Part shown: one piece after another, positions 23,250 to 37,000 of the stretch
Layout of the letters: each line of letters begins with the position of its first letter
Numbering within the stretch: position 1 is the first letter of the stretch
Assembly: GCA_965153455.1 (NCBI GenBank)
Contig: OZ234493.1
Location: 6,438,213-6,502,212, forward strand
Origin: Sphagnum compactum
Taxonomy: Eukaryota > Bryophyta > Sphagnopsida > Sphagnales
Direction: 5' to 3'
DNA length: 64,000 bases
Notes under the pieces: model-generated
The model's input: only the letters and a program-made list of their open reading frames with translations
Databases searched by the model: none
What the model was told of the DNA's origin: nothing
Made by a program: the position numbers and the translations under genes

Positions 23250-25080
23250 CACAATTTCCATGTTACCTTTGAACCTTTGCCCTTGAAAATAATCACAATG
23301 TTTAATAGTGTCAAAGAGATGCTCCTTTGCATTGTTCAAACTTCGTGCTGCAACTAAGGACAATGCATGATGAAAAATTTCTCAAGTTTGGCTAACTTCA
23401 ATACAATGACTATATGTAATCGAATGCATAGACTGGCTATCAAAGTTTCAAATAAAGTTGGGATAACTTACACTCAACATACCTAACAACCCTTTTGAAC
23501 AACTTTGTACTTTGGTTTCCCTATTATTATATCTTCTTTAGCAATTTGTGTATTGGCAAACCTTATGCATATTCTATTAAAGCAGAATGTGGAAGAGCAT
23601 TTCAATTAGTTTTAGTTCTTGTTTCTTCATGTTTCCACTTGTACACAAAGGTTTCTACCTCATTTGAACTTCACGGGAATGAAAGAAGTCTAATGAACAA
23701 GTTGAAACATTTTGACAATCTATTTCAATTGTGAGTCAAGCGAATAAAAAACATTTAGGAGTTTTAGGATAACTTTACTTTGGAGGTTTACATATGACCT
23801 CCATATATGTGTTTCCTAGTGACCCAAATTATGGTAATTTATTCTTTTACATAAGAGTTGTTCTACAATCCCATAAACAACTTCCCACTTAGGCCATTTA
23901 AAGTGCTTTAACAAATGCCCATGGGTCTAATCCCGATTTGTTTTGTCTAAGTGAATGTTTTAACCTTTAGAAGCTTTCCTCTTGAACATTGATGATTAAC
24001 AAATATGCAATAAGTTAGATTTGGCACATCTTGTGGATGTTGATGATTTATCACATTTTCTAACTCTTTCAATAGATTTCATAGATGGTATTTTTGTCAC
24101 ACCACCACCTTTACAATTGAAAACTAACAACACTTAGCCTTGAAAAATCTCTCATTTAAAATTGCATTACTCAAAGCTACACTACAACACAAACAAAAAG
24201 AAAATTGCAAACCATGTGATTAGCAAGAAAGCCCAAGCAAAACATATTATCATGTGCCTACATTTGTGTTTGAATATCAATTCTTACAAATTAATCACAC
24301 TCCACATTTGTGGCTCGCATGACCTTCATTACCTCTTCAGATCAATTTCTGTTATAAACTAAAAACCCCATAAAAGACCGGTGTTTCAAGTGGAGCTTTC
24401 ATGTGTAAGCACATGCAAGTTAACTAAAGAATTCATAGCAACTCTAGAGTTGATACATGTGCAATACTAGAGTCAATAGTGCAAGAGTTTCTATTGCAAA
24501 AAAAAGGTTGAAAAATCAATAGCAAACACGAATCCACACCATGTGCAATTGTTTTTTGTTGGCTTCATCTTTGAGCTTCTTAACATTTAGATCCAATTGT
24601 CTGTTCCATTCCACATAGATCTTGTCTTACAAACCAAATATTATGCATTATGCCTATTGATTATATTAAGACAAGTTAGGATCACACTAAACTCCTTATC
24701 CATGTGGTGAAATTGACTCCTATTTCACATGAAGTTATGTAAGTTCTAGAATATTTACTTAGTTAGGGGGCAATCACAATGAAAATGTCACTTTTAATTA
24801 AAGACAAAGGTTAATAATCAAAAGGTCACCCATAATTAACTATAAATAAGTTAGTTTACATAAAAATATGGAGTTATCACTAGCCTACATGTATATATTA
24901 TTGTTGTTGCTTGTGATTTACTAATACAAAAAACAAAAGTTTTTTTTATTAGAGTGAATACATGATTATAGATATTACAATTTTCATAGTATTTGAACAA
25001 TGTTGAAAGGAACCAAGTGTTTTTCAGATTTTGTTAAGTAGAGTATTCTCAAGAGAATAGGGAAGTAAAGAATCATGTAT
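23250..25080. other. Intergenic, no gene recognised
   Basis: AT-rich intergenic DNA with short open frames (23495-23734, 24162-24362) that match no family I know. The 5' LTR and primer-binding site of the copia element that follows were looked for here and not found. Confidence 0.4.
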
Positions 25081-25099
25081 CAAAAGCAATTTCCAAATA

Positions 25100-28000
25100 T
25101 GTTTACCATTGAAAGTTCTAACAAGTTGGAGGGTGCATCCAACTACAAATCTAGAAAGTCAAAATCAAGACCATGTTGATGAAAGAACATCTTTGGAATC
25201 TTGTGAATCTTGACCAAGACCAAGGAACAAACATAAGTGCTTTTGATGAAGAGGTCAATGCAAGAGTTATTGAAAGGTGCGGAGGTGGTCAAGTTACAAA
25301 CACCATGACAACCAAGCGTAAATACAAGGCTTTGGCAATCATCATTATTTCAATTAAAAATGATTTGATTCCTTATGTTGCAAATATGGAGGATCCACAA
25401 ACATGTTGGAAGGTTTTGTAAAAATTGTTTGAGATTCACAATGCAACTCATAGTTTCTATTTCATCAACAAGCTCTTATCCGTTAGGATGGAGGAAACAA
25501 CTTCGATGATTGATTTCTTGAAATAAACCAAGGAAATTACTATACAACTAGCCAACATTGGAGAGACACTAGAGGAAAGTAAAGTAGTGTAGATTATCTT
25601 CAATCATTACCAGAGTTCTTTGAAAGCTTCATTCGAGTTGTACTAGGTAGAGATCAAATGCCCACATTTGATAAATTGTCAACCATGTTGTTCTTGGAGG
25701 AAAAATGATGTAAAAATAAGTAGTGACACAACACCAATGAAACTTTGTTTACTACACTAAAAGAAATTTTATATCATGCAACCATTCAATTTGCAATCAT
25801 ATGCAACTAAATGTCATTTGTGACTATGTTTTGTCATTTTACAAATAATCACCATCTGTTTCAATCTATTATTTTCTTGCGACTATAGTGTGACTAATAT
25901 GTGACTATTAGGTTTTACATCCTTTTATGATGACTAAATTTTTAGGCTTTTCATTCAAGAAGGGGTTTCTATGTGCAATTAATTACAGAAATAGTCACAA
26001 CTTGGTTACTTCTATGTGATGTACATATACCTTTGATATATATTAATATGTTTTATAATATATTAGGGGTATATTTACATATTTAAAAATTTAATTATAT
26101 TATATTTAAGGCACATTCAATACACATTTTGCATATATTGTGGCTATGTAGGTTAAGCAAGTTGATAAGTAAATAGTTAAATAGTTAAATAGGCAGAACT
26201 ACCTACAATACTTAATATAAATAATAGTTACTACTAATTATAAGTTAATTAATTAGTTCATAGTAATAATTAATAATTAAATTAAATTACTTACTAAAAT
26301 TATTAATTACTGAAATTTATTATTATCCAATAATTTAAATATTTTGTGCTACTGTTAGTTAGTTACTTAATTAATATTAATAAACTGTTGCTTAGATAAT
26401 TAATAATCATTTAATATAATTATTATTTAAAGATTATGTTAATATATAATATATATTATTTCATTACTAATTCAATATTAATTTATTAACATACTAAAAT
26501 AATTTAGTATTAATAGAAATGAATTATTTATTAATTTATTGTAATTATGAATTTTTAAATTTTCAATGATAATAATTAGTAATTATAGTAATTTATTATT
26601 AATATTATGATTATTATTTATTCAGATTAAATTAATTAATTAATATATTAATTAATTGCATTTACTATTATTCAATAATTTAGTAGTTTATGTAATAATT
26701 TCAATAGTTTATGCTACTACTAGTTACTACATAATTAGTAGGTGGTAATAAATAATAGTTAGGTCGGTAAGTGGGTAAGTAATTATTTAATGTTTAGTTA
26801 ATTAATTTGTTCTAGTTAGTTAAGTAGTTAGTTGGTAAATTATCTATTAGATATATAGTTTACAAACTTGAAAAAGAAGACAAGGGATATGGGAAAAACT
26901 TTTTAGTTGCAACTTAATTTCAACTTAGTTACAAATTAGGTTGCAACAAAAAAATTTATCCCATATGTTTTGTCTTCCATTTCCATCTTGTAAAAGTATA
27001 TAAGGAAGGTGTTTTGTTTTACATTTTTATATTAAAAACATGTGTAATTTGGGATGAACCAATGAAAAAGGTTTAACCCTAAAGGCTAACCTAAAATAAA
27101 ATTACAATATTTACATATTTGCTTTCTAGTTTACCTACCCACCTACTTACCTAGTCCTACCTACCTTCTTTCCTACCTATTTACCTACCTAAATATTGAC
27201 TTAAATGTATTTTGGCCAAAATTCAATTAACATGCCCCATGGCAAATTTTTATTGTGCCATGTGGCATGATCTAACACCATCCAAAATAGATGATGAAGA
27301 TCTAATATGTAATTTAAAAACATAATTTAAAATTATTATTATGTTGCCACATGGCACTTTGTAATGGGTTATAACATAGTTGTAAATAATGGTGAGTAGT
27401 TGCAAACTTTGTACAAATGGTCAACAGATGAAGGTTATATGTCGATTGTATACATCATTCATATGGAATGTGATGACATCATGCTAAGTCATCATTTGCG
27501 ATTAGATGTTGCATGTGATTTCACTTATGCAACTAATGGAATTTTAGTTGTACATGTTGGTTGTAATTTATTTTTAGTTGCAAATTGCAATCACCAATTG
27601 AAACTTTTTTTCTAGTGTTAGTGGAGGTCGTGGACATGGAGCCATACTACCATAGGAGGTTGAGCCATTAGAAGGCAAGGAGGGGTGTCAACAACCAAGG
27701 TCATGATGATTAGCAAAATAATCCTAATGATCATTGTTAAAACATTCCTTGCTGCCCTAAGAATTGCACTCGACATAGGCTACATGCATTGGGGGAGGGA
27801 ATGCATTTTTTTCCCATCTAAACCTTGTCAACAATTCAACATTATCTATAATGAGCACGAGGGCATGAGTCACAATGAAGAATAAAAGGAAGAACCTCCT
27901 AATCTTGACCAATTAGAGGTTGCACTGATGACCACACACAAGAACCAACAAGAGAAGGACAACAACTAATACTTTGATTTTAAAGCTTTTGCCCACGTAA

Positions 28001-30081
28001 TTGGGGATATTATAAGTTTTAGTTATGTTAAAAGATGGTAGATTTTACTAGTGTTAAATCCATTCACACTTGCAAAGTGCATGGCAAAGGTACTAATGTA
28101 GTTGCATACAAAGAAGAAATAAAGGTTATGAGTGATATTTTCTACATACTTGGTGTAAAGAAGAATCTTTTGTTCGTAGGAGCAATTATAGATGTGGGAT
28201 ATGTCATTATGTTTAGGAAAAACACTTGTTGGATTGTTGTAGCAACATCATCTCACCAAATCCTCGTTGTAGGTCATAAAGATTCAATGAATGGTCTATA
28301 TAAACTAGAGTTAAAGTTGCCACAAACACATCAACAAGCATCGTCACAATTGTTTTTAGCAAAAGACAATCAATTGTGGAGTTATGCCACAAGTGAATGG
28401 GTCACATTGGGTTTTAGGGATTGCACGAACTTTTTCAACCAAAGTATTTTAATGGAATGCCCTACATCCCGATCACCACATAAGTTTGCAATGAATGTGT
28501 AATGTGAGCAACATAAGGAGATTGTACCTCATCATTTTTATGGATGATTATTCTCGAAAAACTTAGATGTTCTTCTTGCCATGAAAATCAAGAGCTTTTG
28601 AGAAGTTTAAATCTTCAAGATGTTGGTCAAAATTGGAAAAGGGAAAAAAATTAAATGTTTCGAAATCATAAGGATGGTGAGTTTCTATGAGAGGCCTTCA
28701 ACAAATTTTGTGAAACACATGGGATACAATGATAATTGATTATTGCAAATACACCCCACCAAAACGGTGTAACTAAATTTTTTTTGAACCATCTTGGATA
28801 GTGCAAGGAGTATGGCCATGGATGTTCGACTTTCAAATTATCTTTGGTCAAAAGCTGTCAACACTGCAACTTATTTGACCACCCATAGCCCATCCAAGTC
28901 AAATGTTGGGTTGACCCTAGAACATGTTTCCACACGCAAGTCACCTCAACTAGGTCACTTGAAGGTATTTGGTTGTCTTGCATACATCCATGTATCCAAT
29001 ATGAAGGGTAGTAAGTTAGATCCATGAGTAGTACATGCAATTTTTGTAGATTATGATGATGCCTCTAAGGCATACAAAATATATAACCCACAAAATAAAA
29101 TGATAAAAGGCCCAATTACATATGAAGAAACAATAATTAACTTCGGACAAAAGGTTGCCATGAAGCAAGAATATGATTCAATATTGAAGAATGGAACTTG
29201 GGAGTTGTAGGACATATTTGTTGGCAAAAGACCAATTGTCAACAAATGGGCCTTCAAAACCAAGTTGACTACGAAAAGAAAGGTGGAGAAGTTGAAAGCT
29301 AGGTTGGTGGCTTGAGGTTTTGAACAAACTATGGGCATAGATTTTTAGGAAACATTCACTCTTACTATCATATGGGCCACCATACAAATTGTGGTGACCC
29401 TAACATCACAAAACAATTGGATCATTAGACAACTTGACATATGGTCTATTTTCTTGAATAATGAACTCAAGAAGGAAGTTTTCATGGTGCAACCAAGAGG
29501 GTTCAAGGTGCAAGAAAAAGAACATCAAGTTTGTAGATTAAGGAAGGCTCTTTATGGTCTTCAACAAGCTCTTAGAACTTGGTACTCAAATATAGATTCC
29601 TTCCTCCAACAACATGGTTTATTGAGAAACAACTTTGACCATAACCTTTCCTTCAACATTTTCATGGAAGGATTTTATACAATTTTAATATCATATTTAG
29701 ACGATGTGTTGTTGACTAAAGATGACACCTCCAAATTGTTGAAAATAGAAGAAGAATTAAAATTTTAATATGAAATGTCTTGATTGGGTATAATTGGTAT
29801 TTACGTATTTACATAAGTGTAGAATTCTTGTATTATAGTGAAGGAATCATGTTGATATAGTGCAATATGCGAAGACAATGTTATATAGGTTCCAAATGAT
29901 TGATTGTCATTTAGTCACCTCTCCCATGGAGGAAGGTGTTCAATTGTTCACTGATATGGATTTAAATCCTACAAAAAAATCAACATATCAAAATCTCATT
30001 AGTAGTCTGATTTATTATAGGATAAAAAGACCATACCTTTTTTTAAGTCATAAAAAATTAGGATATGTCCTCATGTCCTAG
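25100..30081 (+). mobile_element. Decayed Ty1/copia retrotransposon (gag-pol internal region)
   Basis: Degenerate copia polyprotein read in the + direction with many stops and frame breaks. In order: a gag start with LEGASNYK-like and KEHLWNLVN words (about 25130-25420), a glycine/arginine-rich nucleocapsid tail resuming at about 27620, the GAG-pre-integrase region (about 28035-28340, with IKVMSDIFYILGVKKNLLFV), integrase core and C-terminal part (about 28500-29130, with LGHLKVFGCLAYIHVSN), and reverse transcriptase (about 29160-30080) with LRKALYGLQQ, YLDDVLL (family YVDDxLL) and the CHLVTSPMEEG junction. RNase H is missing and no LTRs were identified, so the 3' end is truncated. The gag is interrupted by a CACTA element at 25755-27617. 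It cannot be active. Confidence 0.88.
25755..27617. mobile_element. Nested non-autonomous CACTA (En/Spm-type) transposon, 1863 bp
   Basis: The left end CACTAAAAGAAATTTT is mirrored by the right end, whose complement begins CACTAGAAAAAAAGTTTC, giving the CACTA/TAGTG hallmark. Flanking trinucleotides are CTA (25752-25754) and TTA (27618-27620), a 3-bp target duplication with one mismatch. Subterminal AGTTGCA/TGCAACT motifs in both orientations occur near both ends (for example about 25798, 26906-26948, 27527 and 27577), resembling transposase-binding subterminal repeats. The middle (about 26040-26880) is extremely AT-rich with TTAATTAA words. No transposase remains. It splits the copia gag, so it is the younger insertion. 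Confidence 0.78.
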
Positions 30082-30345
30082 GCCTTCATATCTTGGGCTT
30101 TCATGTCCTTTGCCTTCATGTCTTCACATCCTTAGACCCTCGTGTTTTAGAACATGTTTTCATGTCTTCAGGCCTTCACATCCTAGGTCTTTAGGACAAG
30201 GAAAATTTTACAAGGCTATGTGTAAATGTCTTTAAGCTCACAAGTTCTAGGCCTTCAATCTTTTTTGTCCCAGGCCTTAATGCCTCTGGATTGTCCATGC
30301 ATCAAGTCCTCATCCTTGAAACCCTTTTGTCATGGGCCATCAAAC
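30065..30345. repeat. Cryptic ~15-bp minisatellite
   Basis: Degenerate repeats of a word like GGCCTTCATGTCCTA (variants CTTCATATCTTGGG, CTTTCATGTCCTTTGC, CTTCATGTCTTCACATCC, CTTCAGGCCTTCACATCCTA) run from the point where copia homology stops. Divergence rises toward the right. Confidence 0.75.
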
Positions 30346-30349
30346 TTTA

Positions 30350-32140
30350 AAGTCTTAATCTTTTAAAAACATATTGTCCTAGGATACCAATTCTCGCACC
30401 TGGATTCATTTTGGCACCTTCACCTTTGTCCACTCTCTTTGTTAAACACCTAAACTACTTGCACATGGCAAGCCACGCACTTGGTGAGTTCGACATTTAG
30501 ACTCATCTCATAACCTAGGGATAGCCCCCAACCTCTAGACAAGTGGGATTCAACCCGTTATAAACTTCCCAAGTGGTATAAGGTTTTGTCGCTCGATATT
30601 ACCACACGTGGGCCAACAATACATGCTAAACTAGTATCTTATTAATAGATTTTAAAGTGTGTAAAATCAACTAGGAAAACTCCTTTAAACTGTTATTTCA
30701 GGAAAAATAAAAAATCAACAATTTGAGAATAATTGAGAGTGGAGCTTGTTATTGACATTTTCAACGAAGGAGAGCTATATTCAAAAAAATAATACAATAC
30801 TATTTGCTTATGACATAAAACCTACAAACTTTATGTCAAATTACTAGAGAGGTCTACATTTTTAGGGATGTTTGCTTTGATGAAAGATTCCATTACCTAC
30901 ATAATACTCAGTAAAATTCATTGCTTAATGACAATGAAAATATATATTCAAAGTGAAAAAAATGGATGAACACAAAAAAAATGAATCAAATTTGCAATTA
31001 GTCATGACATCAAAGACAAAGATGCAAAAATTCCAAAATTGACATAGTTGATGTGTTAAAGAGTTTTATTTTAGCTTGGAATCACTAATGAACTTGAAAA
31101 ACTCAAGCTTATATAAGGAGAGAAATTCCATGCCCAATCCATTGTGCGAGGTTTTTCTCACAGAACAAAACCAAGGCATTGTAGTACTTGTACAAGTAGG
31201 AGCAGTGAAAGTATATGTAGCAACAGTGGAGGCGCTCAGGAAAAAGGAAAGAGGAAATCAAAACAGGATGAAACGCAGTTTACCACAACAAATGGTGCTT
31301 TTCTGAGTTTCACCTTCGCCTCCCTCCCCCACCTCTTGAATGCTGATGTACTTTTTTGCAGGGTTTTTTTTTAATCTGACCCAGTTTTGGACCGAACTCA
31401 GGGTTTTGGTGCTGTGTTTTCCTGACTTTACGGATTTCCCTAATAACCAACAAAAACTAGTGATCAACAAAGGAAGCTACATAAATCTACAAGGCATAGA
31501 TAAGCAAGTTACCTTTAGAAAAAATAGCAAATGCTTATTGCAAGAAATTTAGGTACTCAAGTAATGTGCAATGTAGACATGAGAAGATAGTGGGTCTAGC
31601 AAGCACACTCATCTGGCAGCAGGTTGATCTAAAGTCTCCGTTGGGTGAGATTGAGTACATTCTTGTGCTGCCTTTGGCTCATTGTGTTATAAAATAGAAA
31701 GATGTTTCCAGGTGTCGTGAAGTACAAGGGGAAATATAGCAGGAACACAGTTGACACTTTTTCATCAATACTAAAGCCCTAAACCAAATTAGTTAACCTA
31801 ATTAGGTAGATTTCTTTTTTGTTCTTAAGGGTGATTTTACAGAGATTTGGTAGTAGACTTTTGCAAGATACTTAACATAATATGAAGGTTTTTTGTTTGA
31901 ATACTTGTCTTCTAAGATTCAAGGATAATCTAGTGTTGAATGCCATGTTTTCTAGTGAGATACACTGAATGGCCGTTGTAAGAGTATCTCCTCTAGCAAA
32001 CACTGCACAGCATGTTTTGGAAAACAAACATGACAGGTTTAATAAAATGGCTTTGGATCAGCATTTTTGCTCAATATGCTGGGAGTGGCAAAAGCCATTG
32101 CACAATCTAACCCTTGTTCTTGATTGGTCAAATATATCGA
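30350..32140. other. Intergenic, no gene recognised
   Basis: Mixed intergenic DNA. Open frames near 31076-31374 are serine/lysine-rich in one frame but have no recognisable domain and no supporting splice structure. No RNA gene was seen. Confidence 0.4.
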
Positions 32141-32307
32141 TTGATCCATGTGATTTGCTATTAGTATGTTCAGATCTTATACAGTATCCATTTCATGTTT
32201 ATGGGTCAATCATGTGATTTGCTATTAGTAGATGGGTCAATAATGTGATCTGCTATTAGTAGGTTCTGATATTTTACAGTCTCCGTTTCATGTTTATGGG
32301 TAACTAA
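32140..32307. repeat. Local tandem duplication
   Basis: ATGTGATTTGCTATTAGTA recurs at about 32149, 32212 and 32244 (last with one change). The longer string TTTCATGTTTATGGGT occurs at about 32190 and 32286 after ACAGT(A/C)TCC. This is a two- to three-copy unit with unequal spacing, from about 32145 to 32303. Confidence 0.85.
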
Positions 32308-32309
32308 TC

Positions 32310-34017
32310 TTGGATGCAAGAAATATTGGTGCAGGCCAAATGCTGAGTAGGGGAGGAGCTGCTCTAACACACATTGCTCCTTCGATTCATGCATATAACA
32401 CGACACTGACAGTAGTTTACATGTACAGATTGAGCTACTGGCCTGCAAGTCCTTTGGGTGCAATCTCCCTAAAGTGTGCGAAGGCAGATATCTTCATAAG
32501 TATCAGGAACTTCTCTTTACTCAGTTTCAGACAACCCAAAAAGAAAAGTTGAGCTGAATCAATAACAAGAGTTACAAGGGACGATGCCCCAAAACTTCAC
32601 CCAAACGGGCATTCACCACCACCTCAATTTGAGCAACAATATAGTCTTCACTCTCCCAGGAAAGGAGCCAAAGATAGATAGTGTTTCACACTCTGGAAAG
32701 CATCAACTCAAAACTTGATGCAGGCGCACATTTGGTTGTCACACTTGGACACAAGAGTTAGATCTTTCAGGTTTGTGGGCAGACACCAAAAGATTACACC
32801 AAAGTAGATGGTTCACCTGTGTTGTCTTGCTCCCATCACAGAAAGGAAGAACAAACAAGCAAGAAAACAGAGTGAAATCCTATCTCACACCTAACAGGAA
32901 GAGTTGGTGGGAAGGAGTTGAAGTTTAGCATTCATCAATACCTAGCTGGTAAAATTGCAGCATCAAGTCCTCTTTGAATGCTCTTTCACAGTCAAATCAC
33001 AAGTCCACAGGAGCAGTTTTTTAGCTCAGCACCAACATTCCCAAGAAAAGCAGGTTAAAGATGGAGAGACCACCAAGAAGTATGGAGGCAGGCACAAAAT
33101 TGACTCTGCCCCTGGTTTGTCTCTGAAGAACCCCAACAACATTTCCTGAGTTTGGCCTCTCTTTCAATTATCAATGTCAATTTCAAGATTAACAATGTAT
33201 ACGGAGTAATGATAAATCATGTTCTCAGATCTAAGAAATATATACTGTGGCAATGGGGGTGAGCATAAATGATGTTCTCAGATCTGAGAAAGCTAACATT
33301 GGCCAGAGTCCCCAATTTAACATAGGGGGGAAAACCCTGAAGAGCCTATGATAATCTACACATTTAGAAGTAAGAGGCAACCTCCCATTCTCCAGGCTGT
33401 TGAGCATATAGTTCACCTTCATTTAGTGGTCAGATAAATCTTGCTCACTAAGCCTTCTACAAACCATCTCACCTCTACAAAGTCCTTCAGAATTGGTTCC
33501 ATCCTTTACAGGGGATGTCTATCTTTTCCCATCCCTGTAGATGCACACAGCCCATCCAAAAACGTTAAAAAAGTTATGTTCTGTCAATTATTGTAGCTTT
33601 TCAAAGTATAGTTCTAAATCACACAGCAAATCACTTTCAAGAGCCACAGTTCTTGCTCAGTTTCTAAGAAGAAAAATTCAGATCACAAGCCCTTACAGTA
33701 ATGACAATCATCCAAACATGATCCCTAGGCTCCAAATCTCTCTATTCCACACAAAAGGAGCAGGAACATTGTGCAGGGAAACTACAGAAAGATGCAAAAC
33801 ATTTTCAGTAATGGAGACTGCAGTTGAAGTTTGCCAAGAAAATCATGAATGTGGGCACCAAGGCAATGTACAATGAAGCAATATGATTACAAAGTGTGAT
33901 GTTCCTAGAGTGATAAAAGAAGGCATATTGGCCAACAATGAGGACCTTCAATCAACATTGGAAAGGCGGTCAGGAAGAAAAGCTCCGAACTAAACAGAAG
34001 TAGCCATGGGCTTGAGA
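32310..34017. other. Intergenic region downstream of XLG
   Basis: Contains the 3' flank of the XLG gene and unassigned sequence. A short direct repeat of ATGTTCTCAGATCT(A/G)AGAAA occurs at about 33219 and 33272. Open frames here match nothing recognised. Confidence 0.4.
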
Positions 34018-37000
34018 TTACCTGCCATAAACTTCAGCTTGACGTGCCAAAGAATGCTGTGAGAAGGAGCTGGCATCTGTGCTGTAGGACGAGTCCTCAT
34101 GCAACAAGCTGAAGCCAGTGGTCTGATGTTCCTTATACTTGAGGGTCTCTCGCACATACTGGAAGGCATGAGAGACAGTGGTCTTTTCAAGGGCATTCAG
34201 CTGGAACGTGAAGAGCTTGTGGCCTCTACTATTCACACTCTTGAACAGCTCCTTGTACTTATGAGCTATGTACTGGTAGGCTTGTTGCGCCTGATTTTGG
34301 GTGTGAACAGGGCTGAAATCAGAGAACCACTCACAAGATGTAAGAGGAATTCCCCTTGTGATCTTATCCTCAAAGAGGTCATACTTGTTAAGGAGCATCA
34401 CAAAGCGCGTGTCCTGGAAGCAGGGATGCTTGAGAACACTGATAAAGAAGTCCCGAGTCTGAACCATCTTGTTGCAAAGAGTGCCAGAACTGTCCGGCCA
34501 CAGTGCATCATAGTCACTCAGTGCAACACAAAAGATAATGGCACGAACATCCTCAAACATGTCCAGCCACCTTTGCCTATCACTGCCCCTTCCACCAACT
34601 CGTATGAGTTGGTACCTGCAGTGATCAGAACCATGTTGAGTTAGCATTCCCAGAAATACTCAGCAACTCCCAGCCTACATTTCTCTCTTCATGAGCAAAA
34701 AGTAGCTTTCCTCAGTTGCTTGCAGCATCATGGGACCGAACATAAACTTCAGCAGGATCAAATATGAACACATGATACATGTAAAGCTTTCTGTGCAAGG
34801 CATCTGTAATGATCTTCCACAAGGTTGGATCAATCATCAAGCAGCATATATGTAGCTGTGAGTGTCACCTGCCAATCACCAAAGGAGATTCATTGTCCTG
34901 CCAGGCCCCAGAGTTAGGGACCTTGTCCTCCAAATCAAACTCAATCTGCACTAGTCCAGAACCTTGGCTCAACCCTTCTGCTTGCAATATGTCATTTTCT
35001 GTGGGCTCATACTCAGTCTTTGATACCTCCACAACCTACAGTCCAGTTCAGATCAAGATCACATAGTGCACATAAACAAGGATGGCCTTCCACTGGAACA
35101 ACACAAAAAAATTAAGTTAATAAAAAACCAGCTCAATCACATTCAAGGTCAGAACTGATTAATGCAGGGTACCAACAACAAGTACATTGGAAAGTTGAAA
35201 GGTGTAACTAGAGGTCAAAATGTACCCTATCCAAATAGTAGCTTGCGACATTAGGAAGGGAGTATAGGTCTGCTCTGCGGTCATACACTGCCTTGATTGC
35301 AGGGTTATTCCACAACTCTTCCACAATTGGTGCAAATTCTTGTGTGTAAGAGGAAGATGGAAATCCAGACTCCAAACTTTCAGCCGCCATTTTCTCCAAA
35401 AATCTATCACTCACTTGCTTCAAGCGTGCCTCCATGGCAAAAACACTTTTTCCCTTGCGGGACATGGACTTCCGCTCCTTCTTTTCATTCCAAGTGAACA
35501 TACCTGCCAGAAAATTTGTGAAAAGCCCAGGTATGTGTTATAGAGGAATTCAGTAACCAGAGTGCCTGATGTGAACAGTAGGTAGCACCCACAGTGCACC
35601 ATTGAGGAAGTATCTTTAGAACACCATCTATAGCCAAGCCAGCAGCCCTACTATCAAATCTCAATCTAGTATAGAGTCAAAGATAGTAAATAATCTCCTT
35701 AGAGATTGCAAAAAGTCTTACAAGGTGTCTACATATCAGGACTGAGATGATCTTCAGGTCTTTCATTCTATAAGCCATAGACCTTCAGAAGTTGTGTGCT
35801 GGACCACAGTGATATTTAAGCTTCCTTCTAGACATCATGGTTTCTACTAATGCTATAAAACATTCAAGGTGAACAATGTTCTGACCTGCTGACTGGGAAG
35901 GCAGATCTGAGTTATCAGCTGCACAAGAAGGTGCAGATGCACTCAGCTGTGACAGTGCTCGAATCTCTGCCAAGTCATCCTCCTCCTCCTCAAAGCGCTC
36001 ACGGCCTTCCAGTAAGATGCTCATGTACTTGTATATATTTGTTTGTATGAGAGACTTGAAGTTGGTCTTCTCTTCCTTTGTGAACCCATCATTGTACAAA
36101 ATTTTGGCCTGCCAAGCAAATAGCAGTCAAGAACATCCACATTATGAATATTTGTATGATTGCAGCCCACTGTTTTAAACTCATCTCCATGTGCACCTCT
36201 GCCCTAGAGAAAGGAACAAGGCAGTCAATGAGCTGAGTTACAGTAAAATAACAGTGTCTGCTAACTGACCTGCTTGAAAATAGTGCTCCTGCCAGAGCCC
36301 TCATGTCCAAGCAAGAGGAGCTTGTGGGCCTTGCTCTGTTCTAAGTAGTTGGGAAATCGATTGGATACCCCATTGGCCCTCTCATTATTTCCTCTTGAGC
36401 TTGATCCCGGTGTTGGCAATGAAAAGAATGGATAAAGGAGCTTGATTGATGCCTGGAACCATGTGCCTCTAGTCCATGAGCAAACAAAAACCTCTGTGCA
36501 AGCCTTACATTACATGTTCCTCTCAGTGCAGTGCTTCTCTGAAATAAGCATTTCTACTCTACTCATGTCATGATGCTGCTGGCCTCAAGAACCATGCTAG
36601 AAAGCTGCAGCACTCATTCCATGCAGATTTTCTATATTCTACCAGAGCTTTAACTAGGAGTCAACAAAAACCAAAAGATCAAGTAAGAATCAGGAATTCA
36701 CATGTAAATGCCCATCTTTCAGGGGGTATATGAATGTCCAGAAATATCTTCCACAGGAAAGGGAAAGTATGCAGATAAGACACTCTGGTGAATCAAGAGA
36801 AAGAATAATCAAGAGAACATTTGCAGGAAAAAAAGTCATGTCTTTTCAATTTACCTTTTTCCAGATGTTGCCCTCTTTTCCCCAGATGTTTCCCCTGACG
36901 TTCTTGAATCCCTCTTCTGAGTAGCTTCCATCATTTTCCACCCATAAATGAGTGTTCGGGGGACAGTGGACCCCTGCTAACTGCACAAGCAGTGATCCCA

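Noticed and set aside
34099-34644. 181-codon open frame on the plus strand
   Set aside because: Exactly antisense to the last XLG exon, whose protein is clearly conserved; it is a coding shadow.
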